Shown: positions 56,695 to 64,000, counted from the stretch's first letter. The stretch: 64,000 bases of DNA from Dyadobacter frigoris (GCF_005280585.1 NZ_SZVO01000002.1:381005-445004), one strand, 5' to 3'. Numbers and translations: made by a program. Notes: generated from the sequence alone by a model not told the origin.

Positions 56695-56889
56695 TTATCG
56701 AACCAGATTTCGTTCGATAAACTTGTCCAGACTTGACAATCGGTAGCGGACGGAACGTCCCGCTTTCAATGGCTGAAGATCGTAGCGTTTCGTACAATCC
56801 CAAACTGCAAGCGTTCCCGGCGTTACTTTTAAATATTTTGCAGCCGCTTTTCGGTCGAGTAATTGATCTGCTGGTAGAATTTTTGGCAT
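56695..56889 (-). CDS. Small excisionase-like helix-turn-helix protein
   Basis: 64 residues: LLDRKAAAKYLKVTPGTLAVWDCTKRYDLQPLKAGRSVRYRLSSLDKFIER-type winged helix (HTH_17/MerR-like). The motif DRKAAAKYLKVTPGTLAVW is the recognition part and GRSVRYRLSSL the wing. Similar proteins drive excision or regulate plasmid-type genes. A TACCGGAA palindrome lies 29 bases before its start. A degenerate copy of its 3' end is found at 62670-62735. Confidence 0.85.
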   Translation of the reverse strand: MPKILPADQLLDRKAAAKYLKVTPGTLAVWDCTKRYDLQPLKAGRSVRYRLSSLDKFIERNLVR

Positions 56890-56917
56890 CGAGAAATACC
56901 TTTCAAAAATGATGATC

Positions 56918-56937
56918 TACCGGAATCATTTCCGGTA
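56918..56937. promoter_or_regulatory. Palindromic operator-like site upstream of the excisionase-like gene
   Basis: TACCGGAA and TTCCGGTA are perfect 8-bp inverted copies with a TCAT loop. It may be an operator for autoregulation. Confidence 0.55.
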
Positions 56938-57304
56938 CCCGATAGTGATAACAGTTTTTTGTGGGCGAAATCAATACAACCAGAGTTTGATTAATGATTG
57001 ATAAACAGCAGAGATATACAGCAATATTTATTTGATGTTCCTAAGATTTAAAAATACCAGAATCTTGCTGAGTCGCTCATCGCATTGGAGAAATTTGTAT
57101 CTTACATTCAAAATTTTGTGACCATCCGCCTCTACTGTTATGAATGTCAAACATTTATCAACTCAACTATAGTTACTTAAAGGAAAAATATGAACAGGCA
57201 ATTTTGGCCTGCTAAGGATTGAACTATATTCCCGCGTGCATGGAAATGTTTAGCGCAACTATCTGTCAATACTCTTGCAAAAGCTCATCTATAAAAATAC
57301 TAAA
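56938..57304. other. Non-coding gap with a primase-like remnant
   Basis: No intact gene. Bases 57212-57273 are about three quarters identical by eye to 62782-62843; on the minus strand both read KHFH then NxV in one frame. This fits a decayed copy of the primase N-terminus, but the support is moderate. Confidence 0.45.
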
Positions 57305-58882
57305 TTAATCCAAAGGAAATATTAAACTAAAAATTTCGTCAACAAAAACGGATAAAAATTGGAGACTATTTGTAGCATAAAGGTGGGCTCTGCATGAAGC
57401 TAAAAGCAAGTTGAAAATTTCTTGTTCCCTCCAAACCTCTAACCTCAGTAAACGACTTTTTACCTTTAACATATTACTGATTGAGCCATCATAAGTATTC
57501 AAAATTGTGTTTCCCTGCGCTAGATTAATTTTTCGCAGCGCCTCTCCAAGTAGCCCCATCAGTTGATATTGACCCCGTATCAATTCCGTAACAATAAAAA
57601 CTTCATTTTCAGAAAGCCACTCCGGATATGAAGCTTTCCAAATAGAAACTGTAAGTTCTTCTCTACCTTGATTTTTCAGGCCACTTACCGTATCAATATC
57701 GAAAAAAATAGTTGCCAAACGAACCAAGGACCTGACCTCTTTTTTATCAACAACTAGCAGATCAATATTAAGTGCGAAAATTTTCTCTCGAATATATTTT
57801 TTCCACGACCAACCGCTCTGGTGTACTCCATTTGTATTGATGTCAAATTCATCACTAAACAGGTATCCACTAATGAACTTACTTAAGTAAGGGTCCTTGC
57901 CTCCAACTGGATTTCTAGACCTTAACTGTATTGAAAACCATTCTTTGAATGAAGCATCGAATTCGTTTTTGGCACAATACTCCAACCAAGATGGATACTG
58001 ATCAGGCGCGACAATTTCATCACTTTGTTTCAGAACGGTTTCTTCCAAATTCGTTATCTCCAAATAATGCTCTTGTTTGATTTTAATTTTACGAATACTT
58101 TCAAGAGCCTTTGGTAATTCTTCGAATCGCGGAGAAGGATAACTACCAGATTTAAGATTAGTTTTAATTCTTTCTATCAACACCAATCCTTCTTGAGTAT
58201 CTTCCAAAAATAAATTTAATTTTTTCGAAGATTTTCCTACTTGTGCATTTAAATAAAATAAATCCTTAACATCATAACTAGCGACCTTATCTACTTGAAA
58301 TTTTTCTGCAATTTCGTTTACTGTCGATCCACACTTTAATCCAGGATATTCAGAAAGTACCTTTCTTGTCCTAGTCACTGCCGAAATCGCGACATTTTTC
58401 ATATCTTCCTGACTTCCATCATTTATAAATGCTTGATGATTAATTTCAATTAAGCCTGAATTTAAAGAGACAAGTGCTTCATAAGGCATTAAAACATGTA
58501 CCTTCCCATTATGAATATTTACTGCTCCTAACCGAAAAAGTAGTGGGCGTCCCATCTGTACAGCCCAGTGGTTGTTAGGAACATGATAGTTATTATTTTC
58601 TATTTCACCGCTATAAACGGACCAACGTATATCCGGCCAAATGTCCTTTAAAAAAGTCCAAAATATTCTAACTTCTTGCTCAGTTCTGACACATACATCC
58701 TTATCAAACCCATCCTGGGCGGGTCCATAACGCCCGTTAAAAAATGGGCGATAGAAAAGCCCAGTCGCTCCCCAAGCTTCTATTCCTGTTTGCATTGAAG
58801 CAAATTCAATTTTTCTTAAAATTTCCCATTCCCATCCCAAGGATTGGATATAGTTATTCTCATGTAGTATACAGTCCATCAT
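57305..58882 (-). CDS. Unknown protein with a possible nucleotidyltransferase-like N-terminus
   Basis: 525 residues, starting at ATG 58882 or 58879. I do not recognise the family. Residues about 30-75 contain WGATGLFYRPFFNGRYGPAQ followed by GFDKDVCV, which resembles the G-(x)-hDxDh core of pol-beta-type nucleotidyltransferases and shares GRxGP with the first part of the divergent HD protein. The segment VLMPYEALVSLNSGLIEI (near 130) could hold the third acid. The long C-terminal part (about 230-525) is helical without obvious motifs. Divergently transcribed from the five-gene operon with an 80-base gap, so it probably belongs to the same module. Confidence 0.6.
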   Translation of the reverse strand: MMDCILHENNYIQSLGWEWEILRKIEFASMQTGIEAWGATGLFYRPFFNGRYGPAQDGFDKDVCVRTEQEVRIFWTFLKDIWPDIRWSVYSGEIENNNYHVPNNHWAVQMGRPLLFRLGAVNIHNGKVHVLMPYEALVSLNSGLIEINHQAFINDGSQEDMKNVAISAVTRTRKVLSEYPGLKCGSTVNEIAEKFQVDKVASYDVKDLFYLNAQVGKSSKKLNLFLEDTQEGLVLIERIKTNLKSGSYPSPRFEELPKALESIRKIKIKQEHYLEITNLEETVLKQSDEIVAPDQYPSWLEYCAKNEFDASFKEWFSIQLRSRNPVGGKDPYLSKFISGYLFSDEFDINTNGVHQSGWSWKKYIREKIFALNIDLLVVDKKEVRSLVRLATIFFDIDTVSGLKNQGREELTVSIWKASYPEWLSENEVFIVTELIRGQYQLMGLLGEALRKINLAQGNTILNTYDGSISNMLKVKSRLLRLEVWREQEIFNLLLASCRAHLYATNSLQFLSVFVDEIFSLIFPLD

Positions 58883-58962
58883 GCACTTTTAATATTTCAT
58901 TAATCTGATTTGAAATTCAAAAAAAAAATTGTATCCTAGAGTTATTCTTATCATAGCGCAAA

Positions 58963-60225
58963 ATGAAAGAAATAATTGCCAACTGTCCAAAGTGGATTTC
59001 CGATAAACTTAATATTCTCCAAGCTACGGGTTTTCCAATATATTTATGCGGAGAGTCCGTAGCTGCAATCCTATTTGGAGGTCGCTTCGGTCCGATGAAC
59101 GAACCACTAACAACTGAATTCCTGAGTCCTAATATTGAATCAAATCTTTTGATTAATAAACTAAACATGCTTGTACCCACTATTGTATGGAAGCCATTTA
59201 TTAGAAGGGAATTAGGAGGGCTTGAGGATATTTTTATAACCATGGATGATGGATACCCAACCATCAAATTTCCTTCCACACATATAAAAAATTCTTTAGA
59301 ACAAGGAATAATTAACTGTGAAGGTACAACGATCGAAATTTTAAAATTGGCCAAAAATTTTCCAGCACTAATTATTAATAACATAAACCCAGCACAAATT
59401 TTGACCTCACAATATGAGATCGCTAGAGAAAACCAAGAGAGATTAATCCTCAAAAATTTCAACATGACTCCAAAAGTCTGCTTTCCTGAAATCCATCTGC
59501 GGGAAATTAATACCATTCTTGAATGGCACAAAAATAATCCAGCGCAAATGGAATGGATACCCGCTCCTTCCTTTGGAAGTAATCCCTCTTCAAACCCCTG
59601 GATTGACAAGGATTTGCCATTCAGATACTGGCTATTACAACAAGCCGAATATGCTTACCAAGGAAATGATATCGAAATCGATTTAAATATTCAAAAGATA
59701 ATAGATTTACAACTAACCGAACAAAAAGGAACGCACCAAGGCTGGAAAACTTGGCAACATTCCTTGAATTCAACCATTCGCCTTGAAACTGATCATTTGC
59801 CTGAACAATTTCGAAAACCTATTAGAATGGCAATGCTAATGCACGATATTGGCAAAACAAATACCAGAACTGTTTGGACTGCTGGCTGTCACGCTGCCTA
59901 TGGTGCAAAGATTTGGCAAAAAGCAAAGCTAAATGTTACAAATCAAGAAGAAACTTTAATAAGTTTCATAATTAAAAATCATGACATACTAGGAAGTTTG
60001 GACAAGACCATTAAAAATCCTAATCTTTCATCAGGAATTTCAATTGAAGAAGTTGTTCTTAGAATTAAAGATAACCCAATCGGCAACAGCACCTTAGCAT
60101 TAAAAATTATTCATTCGATCAATGATGCAGATATTGGCTCCCTGTCAACATTGAGGTATCTTCTTAAATTAACTCCATTATTAATTAAACTAGTTGAAGC
60201 TGGATTAAATAGTCATACAAGGTGA
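58963..60225 (+). CDS. Nucleotidyltransferase-like / HD phosphohydrolase fusion
   Basis: 420 residues. Residues about 1-190 have a pol-beta-like pattern (FPIYLCGESVAAILFGGRFGP), but the acidic pair expected after it is replaced (LTTEF), so this half may be inactive. Residues about 240-390 are an HD domain: TWQHSL (first His), RMAMLMHDIGKTNTRT (HD pair) and GCHAAYG, with KNHDILG and a final Asp in NDADIGSL. The layout recalls CCA-adding enzymes with an HD tail, though the substrate here may be a nucleotide rather than tRNA. It opens the operon, and the next gene lies 34 bases downstream. Confidence 0.75.
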   Translation: MKEIIANCPKWISDKLNILQATGFPIYLCGESVAAILFGGRFGPMNEPLTTEFLSPNIESNLLINKLNMLVPTIVWKPFIRRELGGLEDIFITMDDGYPTIKFPSTHIKNSLEQGIINCEGTTIEILKLAKNFPALIINNINPAQILTSQYEIARENQERLILKNFNMTPKVCFPEIHLREINTILEWHKNNPAQMEWIPAPSFGSNPSSNPWIDKDLPFRYWLLQQAEYAYQGNDIEIDLNIQKIIDLQLTEQKGTHQGWKTWQHSLNSTIRLETDHLPEQFRKPIRMAMLMHDIGKTNTRTVWTAGCHAAYGAKIWQKAKLNVTNQEETLISFIIKNHDILGSLDKTIKNPNLSSGISIEEVVLRIKDNPIGNSTLALKIIHSINDADIGSLSTLRYLLKLTPLLIKLVEAGLNSHTR

Positions 60226-60258
60226 TGGTTGATAAGTTTTAACAAAATCAATAAACAG

Positions 60259-60846
60259 ATGTTCGTATCAATAGAAGGAATTGATGGTGTAGGAAAAAGT
60301 ACAAGTGCCGCACTTCTTGCAGAAACCTCTAATTTTATCAAGATTCCAAAAAGATCTAACAATTATATCAATATAATTGATAAGGCCAAGGCACATGGTG
60401 TTAATGAAACAACGCTTTTTTTTCTCTATTTGTCTGGCGCAGTTGAGCAATCAATCTTAATTCATGAGCATCTTAAAAACGGGCAAGATGTTGTTGTAGC
60501 TCGTTGGACAGCAACCCAAGCGGCATCTCATCACTTTCACTCTAAGATAAAAAGTCAAGATCCACTTGAAATCGACTATAAATTTTTAAATATCATTAAA
60601 CCAGATATTTCATTTCTATTATTGCTTAATGATACTGTGAGGAGTGAAAGAATGCGAAATAGAGGAGAAATTGTGGGTAATGACTTAAAAAGTCTAGCCA
60701 CAGAGGCTCAAAACTTGTTCCTAGAAGTTATTCGAAAGGTAAACCCTGGCATAATAGAAATAGACACTTCTCTTATAGCTCCATCACAAGTTGTTAAAAT
60801 AATGCAAAGTCACATTGGAGCATACAAGTCTAGCCATGGAATGTAG
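60259..60846 (+). CDS. Thymidylate kinase-like protein A
   Basis: 195 residues from ATG 60259 (MFVSIEGIDGVGKST); an in-frame TTG ten codons upstream is unlikely because the P-loop kinase N-terminus starts here. Walker A is GIDGVGKST. The position of the DR(Y/H) nucleoside-binding motif reads ARWTATQAASHHFH, keeping the Arg but losing the Asp. A LID-like RMRNRGEIVGNDL lies near 130. It may phosphorylate a nucleotide or nucleoside other than dTMP. The 3' end overlaps the next gene by 11 bases. Confidence 0.83.
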   Translation: MFVSIEGIDGVGKSTSAALLAETSNFIKIPKRSNNYINIIDKAKAHGVNETTLFFLYLSGAVEQSILIHEHLKNGQDVVVARWTATQAASHHFHSKIKSQDPLEIDYKFLNIIKPDISFLLLLNDTVRSERMRNRGEIVGNDLKSLATEAQNLFLEVIRKVNPGIIEIDTSLIAPSQVVKIMQSHIGAYKSSHGM

Positions 60847-61492
60847 CCGTGATATTCTACTTATTAGACATCCACAAAGCTTAGCGAATATTGATAGATC
60901 GATTTGTCGTCATGTTCGTGATTTTGATGTCGAAATTTCTATTTTGGGATATGCGCAAACTTCTCAATGCGTGAATTTTATAAAAAATTCATATTTCAAC
61001 AACAAGAGACTTCATATCTATCACAGTCCGTTTATACGTACAAAATATCTTGCAGATAGACTTGCATTGTCACTGTCTTCCCCAAAAAAAATATTAATAA
61101 GTGAAAGTCGAAAAATTGAGGAATTATGTTTTGGAGCAATTAAAGGCCTTTCTATGCAAGAATGGGCTTATACATATCCAAAAAATTATTCAGACTATCT
61201 TACAGCCAAAGCAAATAATGAGAAACTTTCATTTTGTTATCCACAAGGTGAAAGCCTTGTGGATGTCTACCAACGAATCTTAGAATTCAAATTTCAAATA
61301 CTTGATAAAGAATCTGCTGACACAATTATTATAGTATCCCACGATATCCCATTGAAAATACTTTATATGATTCTATGCAATAAAAAGTTAAAACAATATT
61401 TTCACATTCCCGAAATCCCGAATGTGGGTGTTCACCATTTCACAAGAAAAGAAGGAACTTATTACCATCAAGGTCTAATTTTTCAGATTTAA
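60836..61492 (+). CDS. Histidine phosphatase family protein (phosphoglycerate mutase-like)
   Basis: 218 residues from ATG 60836, overlapping the kinase A gene by 11 bases. The phospho-His motif reads LLIRHPQSLANID (RHP rather than RHG), followed by HSPFIRTKYLADRL (conserved Arg), a Glu in EELCFGAIKG and the second His in IIVSHDIPLKIL. All four catalytic positions are kept. Such proteins remove phosphates from small molecules, including nucleotides and sugar phosphates. Cytoplasmic. Confidence 0.88.
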   Translation: MECSRDILLIRHPQSLANIDRSICRHVRDFDVEISILGYAQTSQCVNFIKNSYFNNKRLHIYHSPFIRTKYLADRLALSLSSPKKILISESRKIEELCFGAIKGLSMQEWAYTYPKNYSDYLTAKANNEKLSFCYPQGESLVDVYQRILEFKFQILDKESADTIIIVSHDIPLKILYMILCNKKLKQYFHIPEIPNVGVHHFTRKEGTYYHQGLIFQI

Positions 61493-61504
61493 CACTCAGA
61501 TTTA

Positions 61505-62083
61505 ATGTTTATAGCACTGGAAGGGTTAGACGGTAGTGGAAAAAGTACAATAACACGGTTTCTTTCTCAAAATTATGGATTTCAACAGTTGTCGAAGCGC
61601 ACTAGTTTTTTCAAAGAACAAATTCATAGTACACGTTATAATTCTAGGTCACCTCACAACTTACATATTGCATTTTTAATGGCCTTCGGAGAGACCAGTA
61701 ATAGAATTCAACTCATGCTTGATCAGCCATATCCTCTAATTGTATCTCGATGGTTAGCTAGTGAATTGCACTCCTACCAATTGCATATCCAACAATTGAA
61801 ACAACAATGTATTGATATAGATTATAAAAATCTACCTGTAATTTACCCTGATTTAGTATTCTATATTAAGCCAAGTTACGATGTAAGGATCTCCCGCCTC
61901 AATGACAGCCGTGCACATGAAGGAATGGATTATTACGACGCTTTAACTTTACAACCGGATGCAGAAAAAACATTTTACAATATAATGAACAAGATTTATT
62001 CAAATTTTTATATTATAGATGGCGATAATTCGGTACATGATTGCTGCCAAGAAATATCATCGATTGTAAGTATGCATAAATAA
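61505..62083 (+). CDS. Thymidylate kinase-like protein B
   Basis: 192 residues, ATG 61505. Walker A is LEGLDGSGKST. The region equal to the DRY motif is IVSRWLASELHSYQLHI, again keeping Arg-Trp but without the Asp, as in protein A. A LID region (RISRLNDSRAHEGMDYY) carries several Arg. Clearly homologous to protein A, yet well diverged, so the two may form a heterodimer or act one after the other. Twelve bases follow the phosphatase stop. Confidence 0.85.
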   Translation: MFIALEGLDGSGKSTITRFLSQNYGFQQLSKRTSFFKEQIHSTRYNSRSPHNLHIAFLMAFGETSNRIQLMLDQPYPLIVSRWLASELHSYQLHIQQLKQQCIDIDYKNLPVIYPDLVFYIKPSYDVRISRLNDSRAHEGMDYYDALTLQPDAEKTFYNIMNKIYSNFYIIDGDNSVHDCCQEISSIVSMHK

Positions 62084-62119
62084 GTTGACTTTCAAACCGG
62101 GATTAAGTATGAAATTAAT

Positions 62120-62632
62120 ATGTATTCATACATCAAATCATCAAAAGATCAAATTACTGAGTTATACTTCTCATCTGTTCTACCTGAACCTAGTTGTTTA
62201 CTAAAAAGTGTAAGAGTATTTGTTTTTAATAAAAAAAAACACCTTCTGTTAATTAAAAAAATGGACGGGCGATGGGACCTCCCTGGAGGACAGCACACAA
62301 AGGGAGAAACATTTGAAGAAACCGCAACTAGAGAGGTTTATGAAGAATCAAATGTAAAAATTAAAAAACTAAAATGGATGGCGTACGAAAAAATTACGAA
62401 ATTTGAAGAAAACGCCTGTAAATTGGCGAAACGCAATTCTTTCCGGGATCCAATAAAATCAATAACCTTTACTCAATACGGATTTGCATTCGTGGATGAG
62501 ATAGATCATTTTATCTTAAGTTCTGAAAGCATCTCAAGATTTTTTTTCCCAGTAGAAGAAGCGATTAAGCAGGACGGGATTCTTTATAAAAATAGGCATA
62601 TCATTTTTGAAAAAATATATAATTCGTTGTAG
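62120..62632 (+). CDS. NUDIX hydrolase
   Basis: 170 residues, ATG 62120. The NUDIX box is GQHTKGE-x7-REVYEESNV near 65-85, matching Gx5Ex7REUxEExGU except for Asn in place of the second Gly. VRVFVFNKKKHLLLIKKMDGRWDLPGG precedes it. Substrates of the family are nucleoside diphosphates linked to other groups, modified NTPs or nucleotide sugars. Last gene of the operon; the degenerate repeat begins nine bases after its stop. Confidence 0.92.
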   Translation: MYSYIKSSKDQITELYFSSVLPEPSCLLKSVRVFVFNKKKHLLLIKKMDGRWDLPGGQHTKGETFEETATREVYEESNVKIKKLKWMAYEKITKFEENACKLAKRNSFRDPIKSITFTQYGFAFVDEIDHFILSSESISRFFFPVEEAIKQDGILYKNRHIIFEKIYNSL

Positions 62633-62640
62633 TAAGAGTC

Positions 62641-62735
62641 TTGAGAAAACTTCCTCAATTATTAGTGCTGAACCAGATTTCTATTGGATCAATAAATCTG
62701 CCTAGACTTGATAATCGCTAGTGGACTGAATGTCC
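62641..62735 (-). pseudogene. Remnant of an excisionase-like gene
   Basis: On the minus strand bases 62670-62735 read GHSVH-stop-RLSSLGRFID, the wing end of the intact protein at 56695-56889 (GRSVRYRLSSLDKFIE), with an internal stop. GAACCAGATTTC is identical in both copies. Confidence 0.65.
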
Positions 62736-62763
62736 AATGATGCCACTTTTTAGGACGCCCCAT

Positions 62764-62843
62764 TATCCCCTCCCCTGATGCCTAAGATTAAACCATATTC
62801 CAGTAAACATGGAAATGCTTATCGCGGCTAGATTGATAATATC
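62764..62843 (-). pseudogene. Possible remnant of a primase N-terminus
   Basis: TATCCCCTCCCC and AAACCATA occur here and, in the same order, in the CHC2-like part of the intact primase gene (about 56449-56482). The minus-strand reading has ASGEGIMGR beside the intact HGEGIGGD but with stops upstream. Bases 62782-62843 also match 57212-57273. Confidence 0.45.
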
Positions 62844-62984
62844 ATTGGTTACTTTACACTCAATTGGTTTAACCTGAGTTTGGGAAAACAACACATTGAG
62901 TAATAATGCCAAATTACTCCCCGCTGGCAAAAAACGACATTTAAATTCTCTTATTTACAGTTAAATAGGCGATGTCGAAATCCG

Positions 62985-63069
62985 TTTTAGGTGGGTCAAA
63001 ATGCTCTGGAATGACTTTATAAATGTAAAATACAGGTGATTTCGTTAGATATTTTAGGTGATACAAAAT
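62985..63069. repeat. Tandem 18-base repeats resembling an IS21-family end
   Basis: TTTTAGGTGGGTCAAAAT (62985-63002) and TTTTAGGTGATACAAAAT (63052-63069) differ at three bases. From memory, GGTGGGTCAAAATGCTC occurs in the multiple terminal repeats of IS21-family elements of Bacteroidota, so this may be a remnant end. No transposase gene is present. Confidence 0.4.
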
Positions 63070-63118
63070 TTGATTCGTTAGGAACTCCAATTAGCCTATT
63101 GGAGTCCTAATGAATCAA
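63070..63118. repeat. Long near-perfect palindrome
   Basis: TTGATTCGTTAGGAACTCCAAT-type left arm (22 bases, 63070-63091) pairs with a 21-base right arm (63098-63118), with one mismatch and one bulge around a 6-base loop. On the minus strand it lies past the 126-residue gene and is followed by AATTTTGT, so a terminator is possible; an operator or a recombination site is the other option. Confidence 0.55.
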
Positions 63119-63181
63119 CTTTGCATTTTTGATCTCAGTCTCAATCGCACCAGTAAAATCTGAAGACAATAAGCTGACATT

Positions 63182-63562
63182 TTAACGACTGAACCCAACT
63201 ATTACCGATTCATAGATTTTTTTAGCCGATAATTTTGCGTCAAAATGATGATCGTTTTCGATATGGTCAACTAGATGCATAAATTCTTCAAAAATCGTGA
63301 TGGAAACCTCACTTATTGGTTTTGAAAATTTACCTATATTTTTCATGTCCCTATTATCAGAAAGTTTAGCAAAAGAAATCAAATGCTTTGCTACGGCACT
63401 AACATTATCATGAACGGTCTTATTATCTGCTCTGACAATTCTATTACTGTAATTTTTTTGAAAAGTAACTATCGCATCATTTCTTGAGCCCGCATGAATA
63501 GGCATGGTTTGATAATCAGAACTACCATTTCCTCCTAGGAAAGTAACTACATAAATTTGCAT
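63182..63562 (-). CDS. Hypothetical 126-residue protein
   Basis: MQIYVVTFLGGNGSSDYQTMPIHAGSRND begins a small beta-alpha domain, then a helical part (HDNVSAVAKHLISFAKLSDNRD, IFEEFMHLVDHIENDHHFDAKLSAKKI). No family recognised. It is a plausible cytoplasmic protein with ordinary codon use, alone between remnants and the window end. Could be an antirestriction-like or regulatory protein, but nothing proves it. Confidence 0.6.
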   Translation of the reverse strand: MQIYVVTFLGGNGSSDYQTMPIHAGSRNDAIVTFQKNYSNRIVRADNKTVHDNVSAVAKHLISFAKLSDNRDMKNIGKFSKPISEVSITIFEEFMHLVDHIENDHHFDAKLSAKKIYESVIVGFSR

Positions 63563-64000
63563 TTTGTTCGTCGTTTTATGTGTAAGTTTAAACTAAAGCA
63601 AGAAATTAGCTTACCTGGTCTTTACTTTACCTCCATTATTCCACCAAGTATTCATAATTATTAAAAGCTAAATACGCCTCCAACCTGAGCCACAGCAAGC
63701 TTGCTGAAAACGGGCCACAAATTTTGTCTGATATATATCGTGCCTTTATATTTAAGCTCTTGCAAATATATCCGTTTATAAAAGGATCTTTTAATTTCAC
63801 TATCAATAGCAAAATCATACGAGTGCCCCCCTCTTCAAACCTGTAAATTCAGGATGCATGAATCTGATTCATCCAACGGAGTTGAAATACACATTATTAT
63901 CAAATATTGATGCGCTTGCCATAAGTTTTTATAAATGTAGTTAACATAAATAAATTGCAAAATGAAATTTATTTAACGGCAACCTTTGATGCTCATGTTA
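63563..64000. other. 438-base stretch with no supported gene
   Basis: AT-rich. A 60-codon frame on the minus strand (63636-63818) has no recognisable domain or start signal and is not called. A weak AAGCTTGCTG/CAGCAAGC fragment is seen near 63706. Promoter of the 126-residue gene is expected here. Confidence 0.4.

Larger units (their letters stand above)
62633..63181. other. 549-base non-coding region with remnants
   Basis: No intact gene. It contains a decayed excisionase-like 3' end (62641-62735), a primase-like stretch (62764-62843), two near-copies of an 18-base element (62985 and 63052) and a strong palindrome (63070-63118), each listed separately. The pattern is that of old recombination. 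Confidence 0.6.

Noticed and set aside
58917..59609. 230-codon minus-strand frame opposite the HD fusion gene
   Set aside because: It overlaps the clearly coding HD protein in antisense, has no recognised motif and ends in a Phe-rich, low-quality sequence. It is a shadow frame.
63636..63818. 60-codon minus-strand frame near the right end
   Set aside because: No domain, no ribosome-binding site and no conserved look; random frames of this length are common in AT-rich DNA.
43141..64000. Second copy of the tRNA-Leu 3' end as an attR
   Set aside because: No copy of TTCGATTCCCGT was found in the rest of the window, so the far end must be outside it or the target is different.
1..64000. CRISPR array
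   Set aside because: No regularly spaced repeats of 24-40 bases with unique spacers are seen anywhere.

Overview
The window looks like a chromosome segment of a Bacteroidota member of the order Cytophagales, most like Dyadobacter and relatives (inference from gene style). Supporting signs are secreted proteins with type IX secretion (T9SS) C-terminal sorting domains, 7TMR-DISM hybrid histidine kinases, DUF1080 proteins, the rhamnulose-phosphate aldolase/dehydrogenase fusion, tRNA genes without encoded CCA, mostly absent Shine-Dalgarno sequences in the chromosomal part, and a TTG-N20-TAnnTTTG type promoter before a tRNA gene.

Region 1 (1-14.4 kb) is ordinary chromosome: the end of a rhamnose catabolic block (rhamnose isomerase, aldolase/SDR fusion), a leucine-rich-repeat secreted protein, a prolyl oligopeptidase, a hybrid sensor kinase, a CocE/NonD hydrolase, a lipoprotein and aspS. 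Region 2 (14.4-36.1 kb) is a one-direction exopolysaccharide locus: SLBB export protein, chain-length regulator, Wzx flippase, FkbM and class I methyltransferases, one GT2 and two GT4 glycosyltransferases, a Wzy-like polymerase, two secreted beta-helix proteins (one with a T9SS tail), an initiating polyprenyl-phosphate sugar transferase and three tandem Wzi-like outer-membrane proteins. The set fits a Wzx/Wzy-type pathway. Region 3 (36.1-43.2 kb) returns to household genes: HIT protein, DUF1080 protein, a large SF1 helicase, TerC, then tRNA-Gly and tRNA-Leu.

Region 4 (43.2 kb to the end) is accessory DNA beginning just after tRNA-Leu, probably an integrated mobilizable or conjugative element. 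Its left end carries short repeats and an 11-bp palindrome, then a secreted metzincin protease and a secreted partner. The mobility block follows: HTH protein, unknown proteins, VirD4/TraG coupling protein, membrane protein, MobF relaxase with helicase, ArdC antirestriction protein, toprim primase-like protein and an excisionase-like HTH protein. No VirB4 or other mating-pore gene is visible before the window ends.

The most unusual part is 57.3-62.6 kb: a divergently arranged module of a possible nucleotidyltransferase-like protein, an NTase-like/HD phosphohydrolase, two thymidylate-kinase-like proteins, a histidine phosphatase and a NUDIX hydrolase, the last five tightly packed in one operon. 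It is flanked by degenerate direct copies of the neighbouring excisionase/primase DNA, so it looks like discrete cargo. Its function is unknown to me; nucleotide-based antiphage defence or synthesis of a modified nucleotide are the leading guesses. Gene calls come from reading motifs without database searches.
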